Positions 8,701 through 17,319 of a stretch of 17,386 bases of DNA are shown here, piece by piece (position 1 is the stretch's first letter; each line of letters begins with the position of its first letter). Made by a program: the position numbers and the translations under genes. Origin of the DNA: an uncultured Simplicispira sp. (GTDB lineage: Bacteria > Pseudomonadota > Gammaproteobacteria > Burkholderiales > Burkholderiaceae_C); the NCBI GenBank assembly GCA_903882725.1, contig CAIRYF010000041.1, positions 1 through 17,386 of the forward strand. Direction: 5' to 3'. A model generated the notes under the pieces. The model worked only from the letters and a program-made list of their open reading frames with translations, was not told the DNA's origin and did no database searches.

Positions 8701-8977
8701 GGACTTTATCAACCTGCAAGTGCGCGCCGGTGTGGCGTTTGAGCGCGCCATCGTGCAGTCGGCCATCACGCGGGCGCAGCCGATTGTGTTGACCGGGCTG
8801 GCCGCCATGCTCGGTGCCTTCTTCATCTTGGACGACCCGATTTTTAACGGGTTGGCCATCTCGCTGATCTTTGGCATTGCCGTCTCCACCGTGCTGACGC
8901 TGGTGGTGATTCCGACGCTGTATTACGCCGCTTACCGCCACCGCTTGGATGCGCTGCACGCGCCAACAGGCAGCTAA
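5720..8977 (+). CDS. RND family efflux pump, inner-membrane permease (HAE-1 type)
   Basis: 1085-residue proton-driven RND transporter with the usual twelve-membrane-segment layout: first membrane helix near residues 20-45, periplasmic porter loop opening with PREEEPQINV, helices 2-6 around 360-540, a second large periplasmic loop, and helices 8-12 at the end. The proton-relay pair Asp425-Asp426 lies in GILVDDAIVVVENIHRH, the arrangement of drug-type (HAE-1) pumps rather than CusA-type metal pumps. I chose the ATG at 5720 over an in-frame GTG one codon earlier because GAAGG stands seven bases before it. The gene is complete. Its neighbours provide adaptor and outer-membrane channel, so all three layers of a tripartite pump are encoded together. 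Given the sulfide oxidoreductase and CxxC protein in the same series, sulfur- or thiol-related toxic compounds are plausible substrates, but that is inference. Confidence 0.95.
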   Translation: MKQANNAPAVGQMGVSGRIAAFFQSAQITPLLALLALLLGAFAVLVTPREEEPQINVTMANVLIAFPGASARDVEQMVAIPAEQVLSQITGTEHVMSLSRPGMAVLTVQFKVGVPRTEALVRLYDAVQSNADWLPQGLGVQPPLVKPKGIDDVPIVSLTLHSKNLQTGPFDLERVAHSIEADLKRVHGTRTVHTIGGPGRAVMVEMDAARMASAGVTVDDLRRALQSANSGLPVGELLGGNRSVAIEAGPFLANASEVAELVVGVRAGKPVFLNDVASVRDGAPPAARYVWHGTAGEAAAEYPAVTIAITKKPGENAIDVANAVMARVAQLHNTVIPDAVQVSETRNYGTTANDKAQKLIQKLLFATASVVALVFMALGRREAAIVGLAVVLTLAATLFASWAWGFTLNRVSLFALIFSIGILVDDAIVVVENIHRHQQLYPGKPLAQIIPGAVDEVGGPTILATLTVIAALLPMAFVSGLMGPYMAPIPINASMGMLISLAIAFVVTPWLARLWMKPVTIAQAAHNAAHPHGMAGKITPLFERIFHPLLDEKRGGRNRGLLGLGIAGLIALSVALPMAGLVLLKMLPFDNKSEFQVVVDMPAGTPVEHTAAALHALGAYLATVPEVTDYQAYAGTAAPINFNGLVRQYDLRAGGEVGDIQVNLVDKHHRKDQSHAIATRVRPALQAIGQRFGANVKVVEVPPGPPVLAPIVAEVYGPEAQGRQQVAKAVRAVFAKTAGVVDMDDSTIVDAPRTLLLIDRRKAALLGVPQQAIVSTLRAGLAGEAATYLHDQGKYPAAAVLQLPPGQHGDMNALLQLTVRSASGALVPIRELVTVSDTLREQPIYHKDLLAVNYVVADMAGKVDSPLYGVFNMRGDIAQLAMPDGGALAEYFIHQPSDAWRGYALKWDGEWQITYETFRDMGAAYGVGLILIYLLVVAHFGSYLTPLIIMAPIPLTIIGVMPGHALLGSQYTATSMIGMIALAGIIVRNSILLVDFINLQVRAGVAFERAIVQSAITRAQPIVLTGLAAMLGAFFILDDPIFNGLAISLIFGIAVSTVLTLVVIPTLYYAAYRHRLDALHAPTGS

Positions 8978-8991
8978 TTACTCCTTTAATA

Positions 8992-9031
8992 ATAGCTGTA
9001 AGCGCACGCCATTATTGGGCTATAGCCATTT
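8992..9031. repeat. Dispersed intergenic repeat, copy B (inside the efflux series)
   Basis: The segment reads ATAGCTGTAAGCGCACGCC followed by ATTATTGGGCTATAGCCATTT, and aligns block by block with copies A and C. It occupies most of the 81-base gap between the RND pump and the CxxC protein gene, so it would be transcribed within the operon. The end half contains GGCTATAGCC, a perfect 10-bp palindrome. Confidence 0.65.
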
Positions 9032-9058
9032 TTACCCTTAAACCAACTGGAGCCTTCC

Positions 9059-9430
9059 ATGACGACTTTTTACACCGATTTGATCAGCCACATCTCTGCC
9101 GAAATGGGCCAGTTGCGCAAAGAAATTCCTGAAACCCTGCGCGGCTTTGGCGTGCTGGCGCAGGCTGCCACCAAAGAGGGTGCGCTCGATGCCAAGACCA
9201 AAGAGCTGATTGCCGCCGCGCTGTCGGTGGCCGCACGCTGCGATCCGTGCGTCGGTTTTCATGCGCAGGCGCTGGTCAAGCTGGGTGCCAGCCGCGCCGA
9301 GATGGCCGAAACCATGGCCATGGCGGTCTACATGGGTGGCGGCCCGTCGCTGATGTACGCCGCCAAGATGTCGGCTGCGTTTGACGAATTCACCGCTGCT
9401 GCCGCCGCTGTGGCACCGGCATCGGCCTAA
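9059..9430 (+). CDS. AhpD-like / carboxymuconolactone decarboxylase family protein
   Basis: 123-residue all-helical protein of the CMD/AhpD superfamily. It has the AhpD-type active site: Glu49, Cys61-x-x-Cys64 and His68 in KELIAAALSVAARCDPCVGFH. The spacing of glutamate to first cysteine (12) and second cysteine to histidine (4) is the same as in AhpD (Glu118, Cys130, Cys133, His137). AhpD-type members do thiol-disulfide or peroxide-reducing chemistry, so a cytoplasmic redox role is more likely than decarboxylation. It lies between the pump and the outer-membrane channel genes and upstream of the sulfide oxidoreductase, hinting at handling of persulfide, disulfide or peroxide. A TGGAGCC ribosome-binding site precedes the ATG. 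The physiological substrate is unknown. Confidence 0.88.
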   Translation: MTTFYTDLISHISAEMGQLRKEIPETLRGFGVLAQAATKEGALDAKTKELIAAALSVAARCDPCVGFHAQALVKLGASRAEMAETMAMAVYMGGGPSLMYAAKMSAAFDEFTAAAAAVAPASA

Positions 9431-9444
9431 ATCGCGCCCGCACC

Positions 9445-10851
9445 ATGTGCCCTTTGCCGACTTCTGTGTCTCCCGCGCTGCGGGCCTTGGTCTGCGCTAT
9501 CGGCGCGACCACTGCCATCACCACCGCCCACGCGACTGACTTTCTGCAAGCTTGGCAAGCCGCTGCCCAGTTCGACCGCAGCCACGCCGTGGCCCGCGCC
9601 GCGCACGCCGCCGCCCAACCGCGCCGCGACCAAGCCGCCGCACTGTGGCGCCCGAACGTGGCACTGACAGCAACTGCTGGCGTCGGCACACACGACAGTG
9701 ATGTGCGCGGAGCGCAGTTTTCTGCGCCCGGCATGGGCCAGTCCAACGGCGTCAACTTCAGCACCTCAGTGCAAGGCGGCACGGCCACGCGCTGGGCACT
9801 GCAAGCGAGCCAGCCGCTGTACAACCCACAGCGGCGCGTGCAACAGCAGCAGCTGACAGCGTCGGCCGACTTGGCCGACGTGCAGTGGCAAGCGGCGCAG
9901 CAAGCGCTGATGCTGCGCACCGCACAACAGTATTTCGATGTCGCCGTGGCGCAAGAGTCGCTGCGCGTGCTCGGCCTGCAACTGGCCGCCGTGCAGCGCA
10001 CCAGCGACGAAGTGCAAGAGCGCTTTACGCTGGGCCAACTGCCCGTCACCGACACCCACGAGGCACGCGCGCGCCTGGCCAGTTTGCGCGCCGAGCAACT
10101 GTCAGCGCGCAGTGCGCTGGACATCAAACGCCGCCAGCTGGCCGACAGTACCGGCCTGAGCGATGCCGATTTAGCAGTGCATCTGCCCACGCAGCGCAGC
10201 CCCAGCGCCGCGCCGCGCACGCTGGATGACTGGCAAAGCGATGCCGCCGCGCACAACCCCAGCATCCAGCAAAGCCAACTGGCGCTGCAAGTAGCGCGGC
10301 TGGAGGCCGACAAGCACAGCCGCCGCGCCTCGGCCACGCTGGACTTGGTGGCCCAAGCCGGACAAGAGCGCCTGAGCGGCAGCGGCGACTTTGGCAGCGG
10401 CGCGCGCAACCAAAGCACCAGCGCCCAAGTTGGCGTACAGCTGACGCTGCCACTGTTGACCGGCGGAATGCGCAGCGCCAAACAAGAAGAAGCGCTGCGC
10501 CTGCGGGATGCCGCAGAGGCGCAGCTGGACGCCACGCGCGAGCAAGTCGCCCAGCAAGTTCACGCCGCGTGGCTGGGCCTGTCGGTAGGCCGCGAGCGCG
10601 TCGAGGCGCTGACCCAAGCGCTGCAAGCGAGCCAAGCGCGCGCCGATGCCACACAGCTAGGCCACGAGGTGGGCGACCGCACTTTACTGAATTTGCTCAA
10701 CGCCCAAAACGACAGCGCCAGCGCCGAGTTGGCACTGGCCCAAGCGCGCAGCCAGCTGCTACTAGAGCGCCTGCGCCTGGCGCAACTGGCCGGGCAGTTG
10801 GACGAGGGCACGCTGCACGTGGTCAACCAAGCCCTGAGCGCTGCGCCCTGA
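9445..10851 (+). CDS. TolC-family outer-membrane efflux channel
   Basis: 468-residue outer-membrane factor forming the exit duct of the tripartite pump. A signal peptide (ALRALVCAIGATTAITTAHA, cleavage after residue 30) is followed by two similar TolC repeats made of long Ala/Gln/Arg-rich coiled helices and short beta segments: first repeat about 31-240, second about 245-455. The second carries the typical helix stretch LGHEVGDRTLLNLLNAQNDSASAELALAQARSQLLLERLRLAQLAG. The single cysteine in the signal peptide does not sit in a proper lipobox, so a lipoprotein form is unlikely. The start lies only 14 bases after the previous stop and has no clear ribosome-binding site, which suggests translation partly coupled to the CxxC gene. 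It is complete. Confidence 0.92.
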   Translation: MCPLPTSVSPALRALVCAIGATTAITTAHATDFLQAWQAAAQFDRSHAVARAAHAAAQPRRDQAAALWRPNVALTATAGVGTHDSDVRGAQFSAPGMGQSNGVNFSTSVQGGTATRWALQASQPLYNPQRRVQQQQLTASADLADVQWQAAQQALMLRTAQQYFDVAVAQESLRVLGLQLAAVQRTSDEVQERFTLGQLPVTDTHEARARLASLRAEQLSARSALDIKRRQLADSTGLSDADLAVHLPTQRSPSAAPRTLDDWQSDAAAHNPSIQQSQLALQVARLEADKHSRRASATLDLVAQAGQERLSGSGDFGSGARNQSTSAQVGVQLTLPLLTGGMRSAKQEEALRLRDAAEAQLDATREQVAQQVHAAWLGLSVGRERVEALTQALQASQARADATQLGHEVGDRTLLNLLNAQNDSASAELALAQARSQLLLERLRLAQLAGQLDEGTLHVVNQALSAAP

Positions 10852-10899
10852 ATCACCCCATTTTCCCACCGCCGGCCGGCTAGAGCTGGCACCCACTAG

Positions 10900-12180
<1,281 letters not shown>

Positions 12181-12194
12181 CACGGCCACCCACT

Positions 12195-12275
12195 ATGAGT
12201 ACTCCGCCGCCGCTGCGCATTTTCCACTGGCCCAAAGGGCGCTTTGAAAAACGCTACTTAGACCAGTACCGCTGA
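12195..12275 (+). CDS. Possible 26-residue small protein after sqr
   Basis: A short frame starts 14 bases after the sqr stop and ends in TGA. Its product begins MSTPPPLRIFHWPKGRF and is basic and aromatic-rich (Trp, two Phe, two Tyr, several Arg/Lys) with a charged end (EKRYLDQYR). About two thirds of its codons end in G or C, like neighbouring genes. There is no good ribosome-binding site, so if translated it may depend on ribosomes finishing sqr. It could equally be a chance frame or a remnant of a larger gene interrupted when the restriction genes arrived. I do not recognise it. Confidence 0.3.
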   Translation: MSTPPPLRIFHWPKGRFEKRYLDQYR

Positions 12276-12345
12276 TCATTTTTCCCGCAGCGTGGTGGGG
12301 CGCTTCTGTCTTGGACAATAGAGGCCACAAGAGGAAAACGTCCGG

Positions 12346-13992
12346 ATGTCCACAGAATACGAACACCTGAGCCGCGAAGAGCTTATTGCGCAACTCAAGC
12401 GCCGCGACAGCCAGACGCCCTACGGTCTGGTCTGGGAGCGCAAGGGCATTTCGCCCGACAAATCACTGAACCGCGATTTTGTGGGTCTGGAGCCAGACCC
12501 CGCGCTGTCCTGTGGTGCTGCGCCTTGGCGCAATCTCATCATCGAGGGCGATAACTACGATGCCCTGCGCAATCTGGTGAGCACGCACGCCGGGGAGGTC
12601 AAGCTCATTTATATCGACCCTCCGTACAACACCGGGCGCAAAGACTTCGTTTACAACGATAGTTTTTTTGATTCGACCAACCGCTATCGGCATTCGACCT
12701 GGCTGGAGTTCATGTACCAGCGGCTGCGGCTGGCCAAGGATTTGCTGGCCAAGGATGGCGTCATTTTTGTCTCGATTGACGACAACGAGTTGTTCAATCT
12801 GGGGCTGCTGATGAACAAGGTGTTTGGCGAGAGCAACCACATCGCCAACGTCATCTGGCAAAAGGTCTATTCACCTAAAAACACCGCCGTTCACTTCTCG
12901 GATGACCACGAGTACGTGTTGGTTTACGCTGCCAACCGGGACATCTGGCGGCCCAATCCGCTGCCGCGTTCGGCAGAGCAGGACAAGGCGTACAAAAACC
13001 CCGATAACGACCCGCGTGGGTTATGGACATCAGGGGACTTGGCTGCACGTAATTACTATGGTGAAGGCCGCTACCCTATCACTTGCCCAACTGGTCGAGT
13101 CATTGATGGCCCGCCAGCAGGCTCATATTGGCGTGTCTCGCGGCGGAAGTTCGATGAGTTGGATATGGATAACCGTATTTGGTGGGGCAAGGAGGGCAAC
13201 AACACGCCGCGCCTGAAGCGCTTCCTTTCCGATGTCAAGCAAGGTGTCGTGCCCCAAACCCTCTGGACCTACGATGCCGTGGGGCACACGCAAGACGCCA
13301 AAAAACAGCTCAACGAGATACTGCCCAAAGAGCGCAACGACGATGTGTTCTCCACCCCCAAGCCCTTGCAATTGATGGACCGCATCTTGCGTTTGGCCAC
13401 CAAGCCCGGCGATTTGGTGCTGGATTTCTTCGCCGGGTCGGGCACGCTGGCCCAGGCCATCCTCCAGCTCAATAAGGAAGACGGCGGCGAGCGCCGTTTT
13501 ATCCTCGTCTCCAGCACCGAAGCCACGCAAGACGAGCCGGACAAAAACCTGTGCCGTGATGTATGCGCTGCCCGCGTGAGCCGCGCTGCCGAGGGCTACG
13601 TATCCGCCAAGGGCGAGCCGGTGGAAGGCTTGGGCGGCGGTTTTGCTTATGCGCGTGCCAAGCACATTCCGTCCCACCGCCTGGTAGAGCGGCTGGACGA
13701 TGGCTTGGTCTGGTCGTTCATCCAAATGAAGCACCACCACCCGCTGACCGAGCGGGCCGCGCTGGCTTCGGTGTCGGTCTGGGATGGGCAAGCGCTTATC
13801 TACTTGCCCACCACGACGGCGAAGATGAAAGCGGCACTGCGTGCGGCGCTGCAAGCGCACCCGCAAGCCATCGTCTACACCTGGACTCCTGCCGCTTTGG
13901 CGAGTTTGGTCAACGAAAACAACCTGCGTGAAGTACCGGCAGACCTGACACGCGGCTTCAGGTTTGGCAAGCTGGGAGGGGAGCAAGCATGA
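12346..13992 (+). CDS. mod: Type III-like DNA methyltransferase (Mod), beta class
   Basis: 548-residue site-specific amino-methyltransferase, probably forming N6-methyladenine and providing recognition and protection for the paired restriction protein. The catalytic motif IV DPPYNTG (91-97) precedes the AdoMet-binding motif I DFFAGSGT (360-367), the beta-class order used by Type III Mod proteins. Other family marks are LIIEGDNYDAL just before motif IV, WLEFMYQRLRLAKDLLAKDGVIFVSIDDNE after it, and TPKPLQLMDRIL before motif I. Target recognition should lie between, roughly 170-330. Within it, codons about 224-263 are clearly richer in A/T-ending codons than both flanks. The ATG at 12346 follows GAGGA. 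The last four bases overlap the res start (ATGA), so the two are translationally coupled. It is somewhat shorter than many Type III Mods. Confidence 0.92.
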   Translation: MSTEYEHLSREELIAQLKRRDSQTPYGLVWERKGISPDKSLNRDFVGLEPDPALSCGAAPWRNLIIEGDNYDALRNLVSTHAGEVKLIYIDPPYNTGRKDFVYNDSFFDSTNRYRHSTWLEFMYQRLRLAKDLLAKDGVIFVSIDDNELFNLGLLMNKVFGESNHIANVIWQKVYSPKNTAVHFSDDHEYVLVYAANRDIWRPNPLPRSAEQDKAYKNPDNDPRGLWTSGDLAARNYYGEGRYPITCPTGRVIDGPPAGSYWRVSRRKFDELDMDNRIWWGKEGNNTPRLKRFLSDVKQGVVPQTLWTYDAVGHTQDAKKQLNEILPKERNDDVFSTPKPLQLMDRILRLATKPGDLVLDFFAGSGTLAQAILQLNKEDGGERRFILVSSTEATQDEPDKNLCRDVCAARVSRAAEGYVSAKGEPVEGLGGGFAYARAKHIPSHRLVERLDDGLVWSFIQMKHHHPLTERAALASVSVWDGQALIYLPTTTAKMKAALRAALQAHPQAIVYTWTPAALASLVNENNLREVPADLTRGFRFGKLGGEQA

Positions 13993-16481
13993 GCCGCATT
14001 GACCCATTGAAATTTCAAGAGCGGCACATCACCGCTATCGTGGCGCGCTTTCAAAATCTGCGCGATAGCTACAACCAGCTGACCAACCCGAAAGAACTGG
14101 GCAAGCTGCGCCAGCAGTCGGCAGCGGTCATGCTCCAAGCTCCGACGGGCATTGGCAAGACGCTGATTGCCACCGAAGTCGTGGCGCAGTTTTCGGCGCT
14201 AGAGGATGTGGTGTGGTTCTGGTTTGCGCCCTATGCCACGCTGATTGATCAGGCTGCGGCCAGCCTGCAACGCCAGGCACCGCAGTTGAAGATTCTGAGC
14301 ATCGAGCACCAGCGCACGGTGGACGAGCTGGCCTCTGGGGCGCTGTTCGTCATCACTTGGCAGACGGTGGCGACCAAGACCAAAGAATCACGCTTGGCGC
14401 GCACCACCGGCGATGCGGGTCTGTCGGTGGACGACCTCATTGCCCAAGCCCGCGCCTTGGGTCTGCGGGTGGGTGTGGTGGTGGACGAGGCGCACCACGG
14501 CTTCGTCAAGGCCAAAGAGGCTTATTGCTTCTTTGCCGAAGTGCTGGAGCCTGACTACGCCCTGATGATGACCGCGACCCCACGCGATACGGACGTGGCC
14601 CACTTTGCTGACAAGACCGGCTACCAACTGGGCGACGCAGCAGATTGGGCCAGCATCACACGCCACGAGGGCTATCAAGCCGGCTTGCTCAAGCTGGGGG
14701 TCAAGACCGCACAGTTTTTGACCAGTAACAACGACGATGCCGCGCTGGTGGATTTTGAAGAGGTTGCCATGTCCGAGTGCGCGGCCATGCACCGCGAGAT
14801 CAAGAAAGTGCTGGCGGAGAACGGCGTAGCACTGACCCCGCTGATGCTGGTGCAGGTGCCCAACGGGGGTGTGGCGCTGGAGAAGGCGCGTGACTACCTG
14901 ACTGGCACGCTGAAATTTCCGGCATCTGCGGTCAAGGTTCACGTCTCTGAAGAGCCAGACCCCAACTTGCAGGCTTTGGCCCAAGACCCGACGGTGGAAG
15001 TGTTGGTGTTCAAGATGGCGCTTGCCATGGGCTTTGATGCGCCGCGCGCCTTTACTTTGGCGGCCTTGCGCGGCACCCGCGACGCAAACTTTGGCATCCA
15101 GGTGGTGGGCCGCATCATGCGCGTGCATTCGCTGTTGCAGCGCCGTCCGGGCACGCCGCAGGTGCTGGATTACGGCTATGTGTTTTTGGCAAACCGCCAA
15201 TCTCAAGAGGGCTTGATGGGCGCGGCCAGCGTGATCAATAAGCTGAAAGAAAACACCGTCAGCGCCACGCCCGACACGGTGATCACCTTCACGGCAGATT
15301 CCTCTTTTGTGCAGGTTGTCAAGTTCGGCCAGACGGCGGCGATTTTCCCCGCGCCCGATCCCGCTGCGCCAACTGCTGCGATGGTGCCTGACAAGGCAGA
15401 TTCCGACCTGGGGACAACCAGCACCCAAGGGCCGCCTACGGCACTGCTGGCGCAGCACACGCCGGCTTTGTTTCCTGAGCTGGTCAAGACCGAATTGGCC
15501 CATGGGGCGAATGACGGGCCGACAGCGCTGGCCAAAGCGTTCAAGCTGGATGCGCAAGAGCAGTACGACTACCCGCTGAGGGTTCAGGGTCTGCCTTTGC
15601 TCGTCACGGAAGTTTTGCCGACCAATCCAGACGACTTTGAGGCCCAGTTGGTGTCGTTTGTGGACTTCACGGGTGTGCTGGCCGACCGCGACCGTGGCCG
15701 TACCCAGCTGGTCCGTCGCACCGTGGACATCTTTGAGGCCACTGACCCGCCAGACGACAAAAATTTTTGGGCCCGGATGTCGGTGGCCGGTATCGCGCAG
15801 CGGGCCCGCCAGATTGCCTTCGAGTACCCCGACGTGGACAGCCGCCAGTTTCTCCAAGCGCTGCGCCAGCGCTTTCGTGACGCACTGGAAGCCAGCGGTT
15901 TTGACTTGCCTGAATCAGACGAGGGCTTGACCCAGCAACTGGAGCTGGTGTTGATTCGCAACCCCCACCTGATTCGGCAGGCGCACAAACGCTGCCGTGC
16001 CAGCCAGATCAAGACCCAATCTCACGCATTGCCCCCAGTGCTGCTGTCCAAGTACCCGCTGGAGCTGGCCAAGCGCAATGTGTATGGCATCTTCCCGGCG
16101 GACTTGTCACCTGAAGAGCTGCGTTTTGTGCAGATGCTGGACACCTGCGCCGATGTGGAGTGGTGGCATCGCAATCCGGTGCGCCAGCCCGAATCGGTGG
16201 CGCTGTACCGCTGGTCCAGCGGCGTCGGTTTCTTTCCTGATTTTTTGGTGGCGGTAAAGAATCGCAAGGCCAGCGATGGCGTGGCACTGGTGGAGTTCAA
16301 AGGGCCACATTTGCAGCAATACGAAAAAGAAAAGGCCGGCGCTGTGCATATGCACTACGGTCGGGTTTTCATGGTCGGTGTGGTGGCCAAGGAAAAGAAG
16401 GAGTTGCGTCTGCTTCGTCTTGATGCAGGCGAACTGTCGGACGATGGGCTTTTTGAGGCGCTGCGGCTGCGTTACGAATAG
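13989..16481 (+). CDS. res: Type III-like restriction helicase-endonuclease (Res)
   Basis: 830-residue superfamily 2 helicase with C-terminal nuclease, the restriction partner of the preceding methyltransferase. It needs ATP and the Mod subunit to cleave unmodified invading DNA. Visible motifs: Walker A APTGIGKT (51-58), motif Ia-like region FAPYATLIDQA, DEAH box (166-169, VVVDEAHHGF), motif III TATPRD (195-200), and motif VI GIQVVGRIMRVH. Near the end is a PD-(D/E)xK nuclease with Asp751 in FFPDFLV and Glu769-x-Lys771 in LVEFKG, so all expected activities look intact. It starts inside the mod stop codon. The gene ends 29 bases from the convergent rsmE stop, with no terminator seen. An alternative is a related helicase-nuclease defence pair outside classical Type III; the motif order favours Type III. 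Confidence 0.91.
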   Translation: MSRIDPLKFQERHITAIVARFQNLRDSYNQLTNPKELGKLRQQSAAVMLQAPTGIGKTLIATEVVAQFSALEDVVWFWFAPYATLIDQAAASLQRQAPQLKILSIEHQRTVDELASGALFVITWQTVATKTKESRLARTTGDAGLSVDDLIAQARALGLRVGVVVDEAHHGFVKAKEAYCFFAEVLEPDYALMMTATPRDTDVAHFADKTGYQLGDAADWASITRHEGYQAGLLKLGVKTAQFLTSNNDDAALVDFEEVAMSECAAMHREIKKVLAENGVALTPLMLVQVPNGGVALEKARDYLTGTLKFPASAVKVHVSEEPDPNLQALAQDPTVEVLVFKMALAMGFDAPRAFTLAALRGTRDANFGIQVVGRIMRVHSLLQRRPGTPQVLDYGYVFLANRQSQEGLMGAASVINKLKENTVSATPDTVITFTADSSFVQVVKFGQTAAIFPAPDPAAPTAAMVPDKADSDLGTTSTQGPPTALLAQHTPALFPELVKTELAHGANDGPTALAKAFKLDAQEQYDYPLRVQGLPLLVTEVLPTNPDDFEAQLVSFVDFTGVLADRDRGRTQLVRRTVDIFEATDPPDDKNFWARMSVAGIAQRARQIAFEYPDVDSRQFLQALRQRFRDALEASGFDLPESDEGLTQQLELVLIRNPHLIRQAHKRCRASQIKTQSHALPPVLLSKYPLELAKRNVYGIFPADLSPEELRFVQMLDTCADVEWWHRNPVRQPESVALYRWSSGVGFFPDFLVAVKNRKASDGVALVEFKGPHLQQYEKEKAGAVHMHYGRVFMVGVVAKEKKELRLLRLDAGELSDDGLFEALRLRYE

Positions 16482-16510
16482 CCTCGTTAGGCATGAGTGC
16501 TCAAACCAAC

Positions 16511-17248
16511 TCAGCCCAAAGTCAAAGCCGCCAGCGCGGCCAGCGGCGCGGTTTCGGCGCGCAGCACGCGCGCGCCCAGCGTGACCGGGACAAAGCCGTG
16601 CGCCAGCGCCAAGTCTTCTTCAGCACTGCTCAGGCCGCCTTCGGGGCCAGACAAAAACAGCACCGGCCCGCTGCTTAACGCAGCAGACGCAGCAGCGTGC
16701 AGCGGCTGCGTGCCAGCGCGCAGTGACAACAGCAGGCGCGCAGTAGCGGGGTGCTCTGTCGCAGGATGCGCCGCCAACCAGTCGGCCAAGTTGCTGGCTG
16801 GGTGAACCGGCGGCACGCGGTTGCGCCCGCACTGCTCGCACGCCGCCACGGCCACGGCCTGCCAGTGGGCCAGTTTTTTGTCCGCGCGCTCGCCTTTGAG
16901 TTTGAGCACGCTGCGCTCGGCCAGCAGCGGGGTGATGCTGGCTGCGCCCAGTTCGGTGGCTTTTTCGACCAGCCAGTCCATGCGCTCGTTGGCGGTGATA
17001 CCCGCCAGCAGGTGGATGGTGCGCGGTGCTTCGCGCTCGATGGCGTGGTACGCAGTGGGCTGCACGCGCACGCTGCTGCGGCCCATGTGCGTGACGTTGG
17101 CGCTGCACTCGCCGCCTGCGCTGTCGCCAAACAGCGTAATGGCGTCGCCCGGCTGCAAGCGCAGCACCTGCACATGGCGCGCAGCACCGGCAGGCAGTTC
17201 AATCTCGGTGCCAATAGCCAAGTCGGTAGGGCAATGGAATCGGGGCAT
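16511..17248 (-). CDS. rsmE: 16S rRNA (uracil1498-N3)-methyltransferase RsmE
   Basis: 245-residue SPOUT methyltransferase that modifies U1498 of 16S rRNA. The N-terminal PUA-like part opens MPRFHCPTDL and includes ARHVQVLRLQPGDAITLFG. The SPOUT region begins with LLAGITANERMDWLVEKATELGA and the typical ITPLLAERSV. The knotted AdoMet site holds LSGPEGGLSSAEEDLA (GPEGG at 201-205) and LGARVLRAETAPLAAL (from about 224). Length and motifs are those of a complete housekeeping enzyme. The ATG at 17248 follows a weak AAAGAAG purine stretch. It is convergent with res, and a dispersed repeat lies just upstream of its start. Gene to the right is on the same strand, so rsmE may be read together with it. 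Confidence 0.95.
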   Translation of the reverse strand: MPRFHCPTDLAIGTEIELPAGAARHVQVLRLQPGDAITLFGDSAGGECSANVTHMGRSSVRVQPTAYHAIEREAPRTIHLLAGITANERMDWLVEKATELGAASITPLLAERSVLKLKGERADKKLAHWQAVAVAACEQCGRNRVPPVHPASNLADWLAAHPATEHPATARLLLSLRAGTQPLHAAASAALSSGPVLFLSGPEGGLSSAEEDLALAHGFVPVTLGARVLRAETAPLAALAALTLG

Positions 17249-17262
17249 TTACTTCTTTTTTG

Positions 17263-17304
17263 ATAGCTGCTAGCGCTTATTGCATAAGGGTTATAGGCCG
17301 ATTT
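17263..17304. repeat. Dispersed intergenic repeat, copy C
   Basis: The core ATAGCTGCTAGCGCTTAT is followed by TGC and ATAAGGGTTATAGGCC then ATTT. TAGCGCTTAT and ATAAGGGTTA can form a ten-base stem with one mismatch and one wobble pair around a three-base loop. It is the best-formed of the three copies and lies about 15 bases upstream of rsmE, between it and the next minus-strand gene. Confidence 0.7.
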
Positions 17305-17319
17305 GACTTAAAGAATACC

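Noticed and set aside
6893..8959. Long minus-strand open frames rich in His, Gln and Arg opposite the RND pump
   Set aside because: Composition is that expected from the antisense of membrane-helix codons; no start signals or motifs.
5720..8977. CusA-type copper/silver pump
   Set aside because: The fourth membrane helix carries the Asp-Asp pair typical of drug-type HAE-1 pumps, and no methionine-rich metal relay is evident.
10871..10880. Perfect palindrome GCCGGCCGGC between tolC and sqr
   Set aside because: No T-run follows, so it is not a standard terminator; such GC palindromes arise readily in this composition and no regulator is indicated.
12346..16481. BREX, DISARM or other multi-gene defence island
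   Set aside because: Only a methyltransferase and a helicase-nuclease are present; the accessory genes of those systems are absent, and the C-terminal PD-ExK nuclease fits Type III Res.
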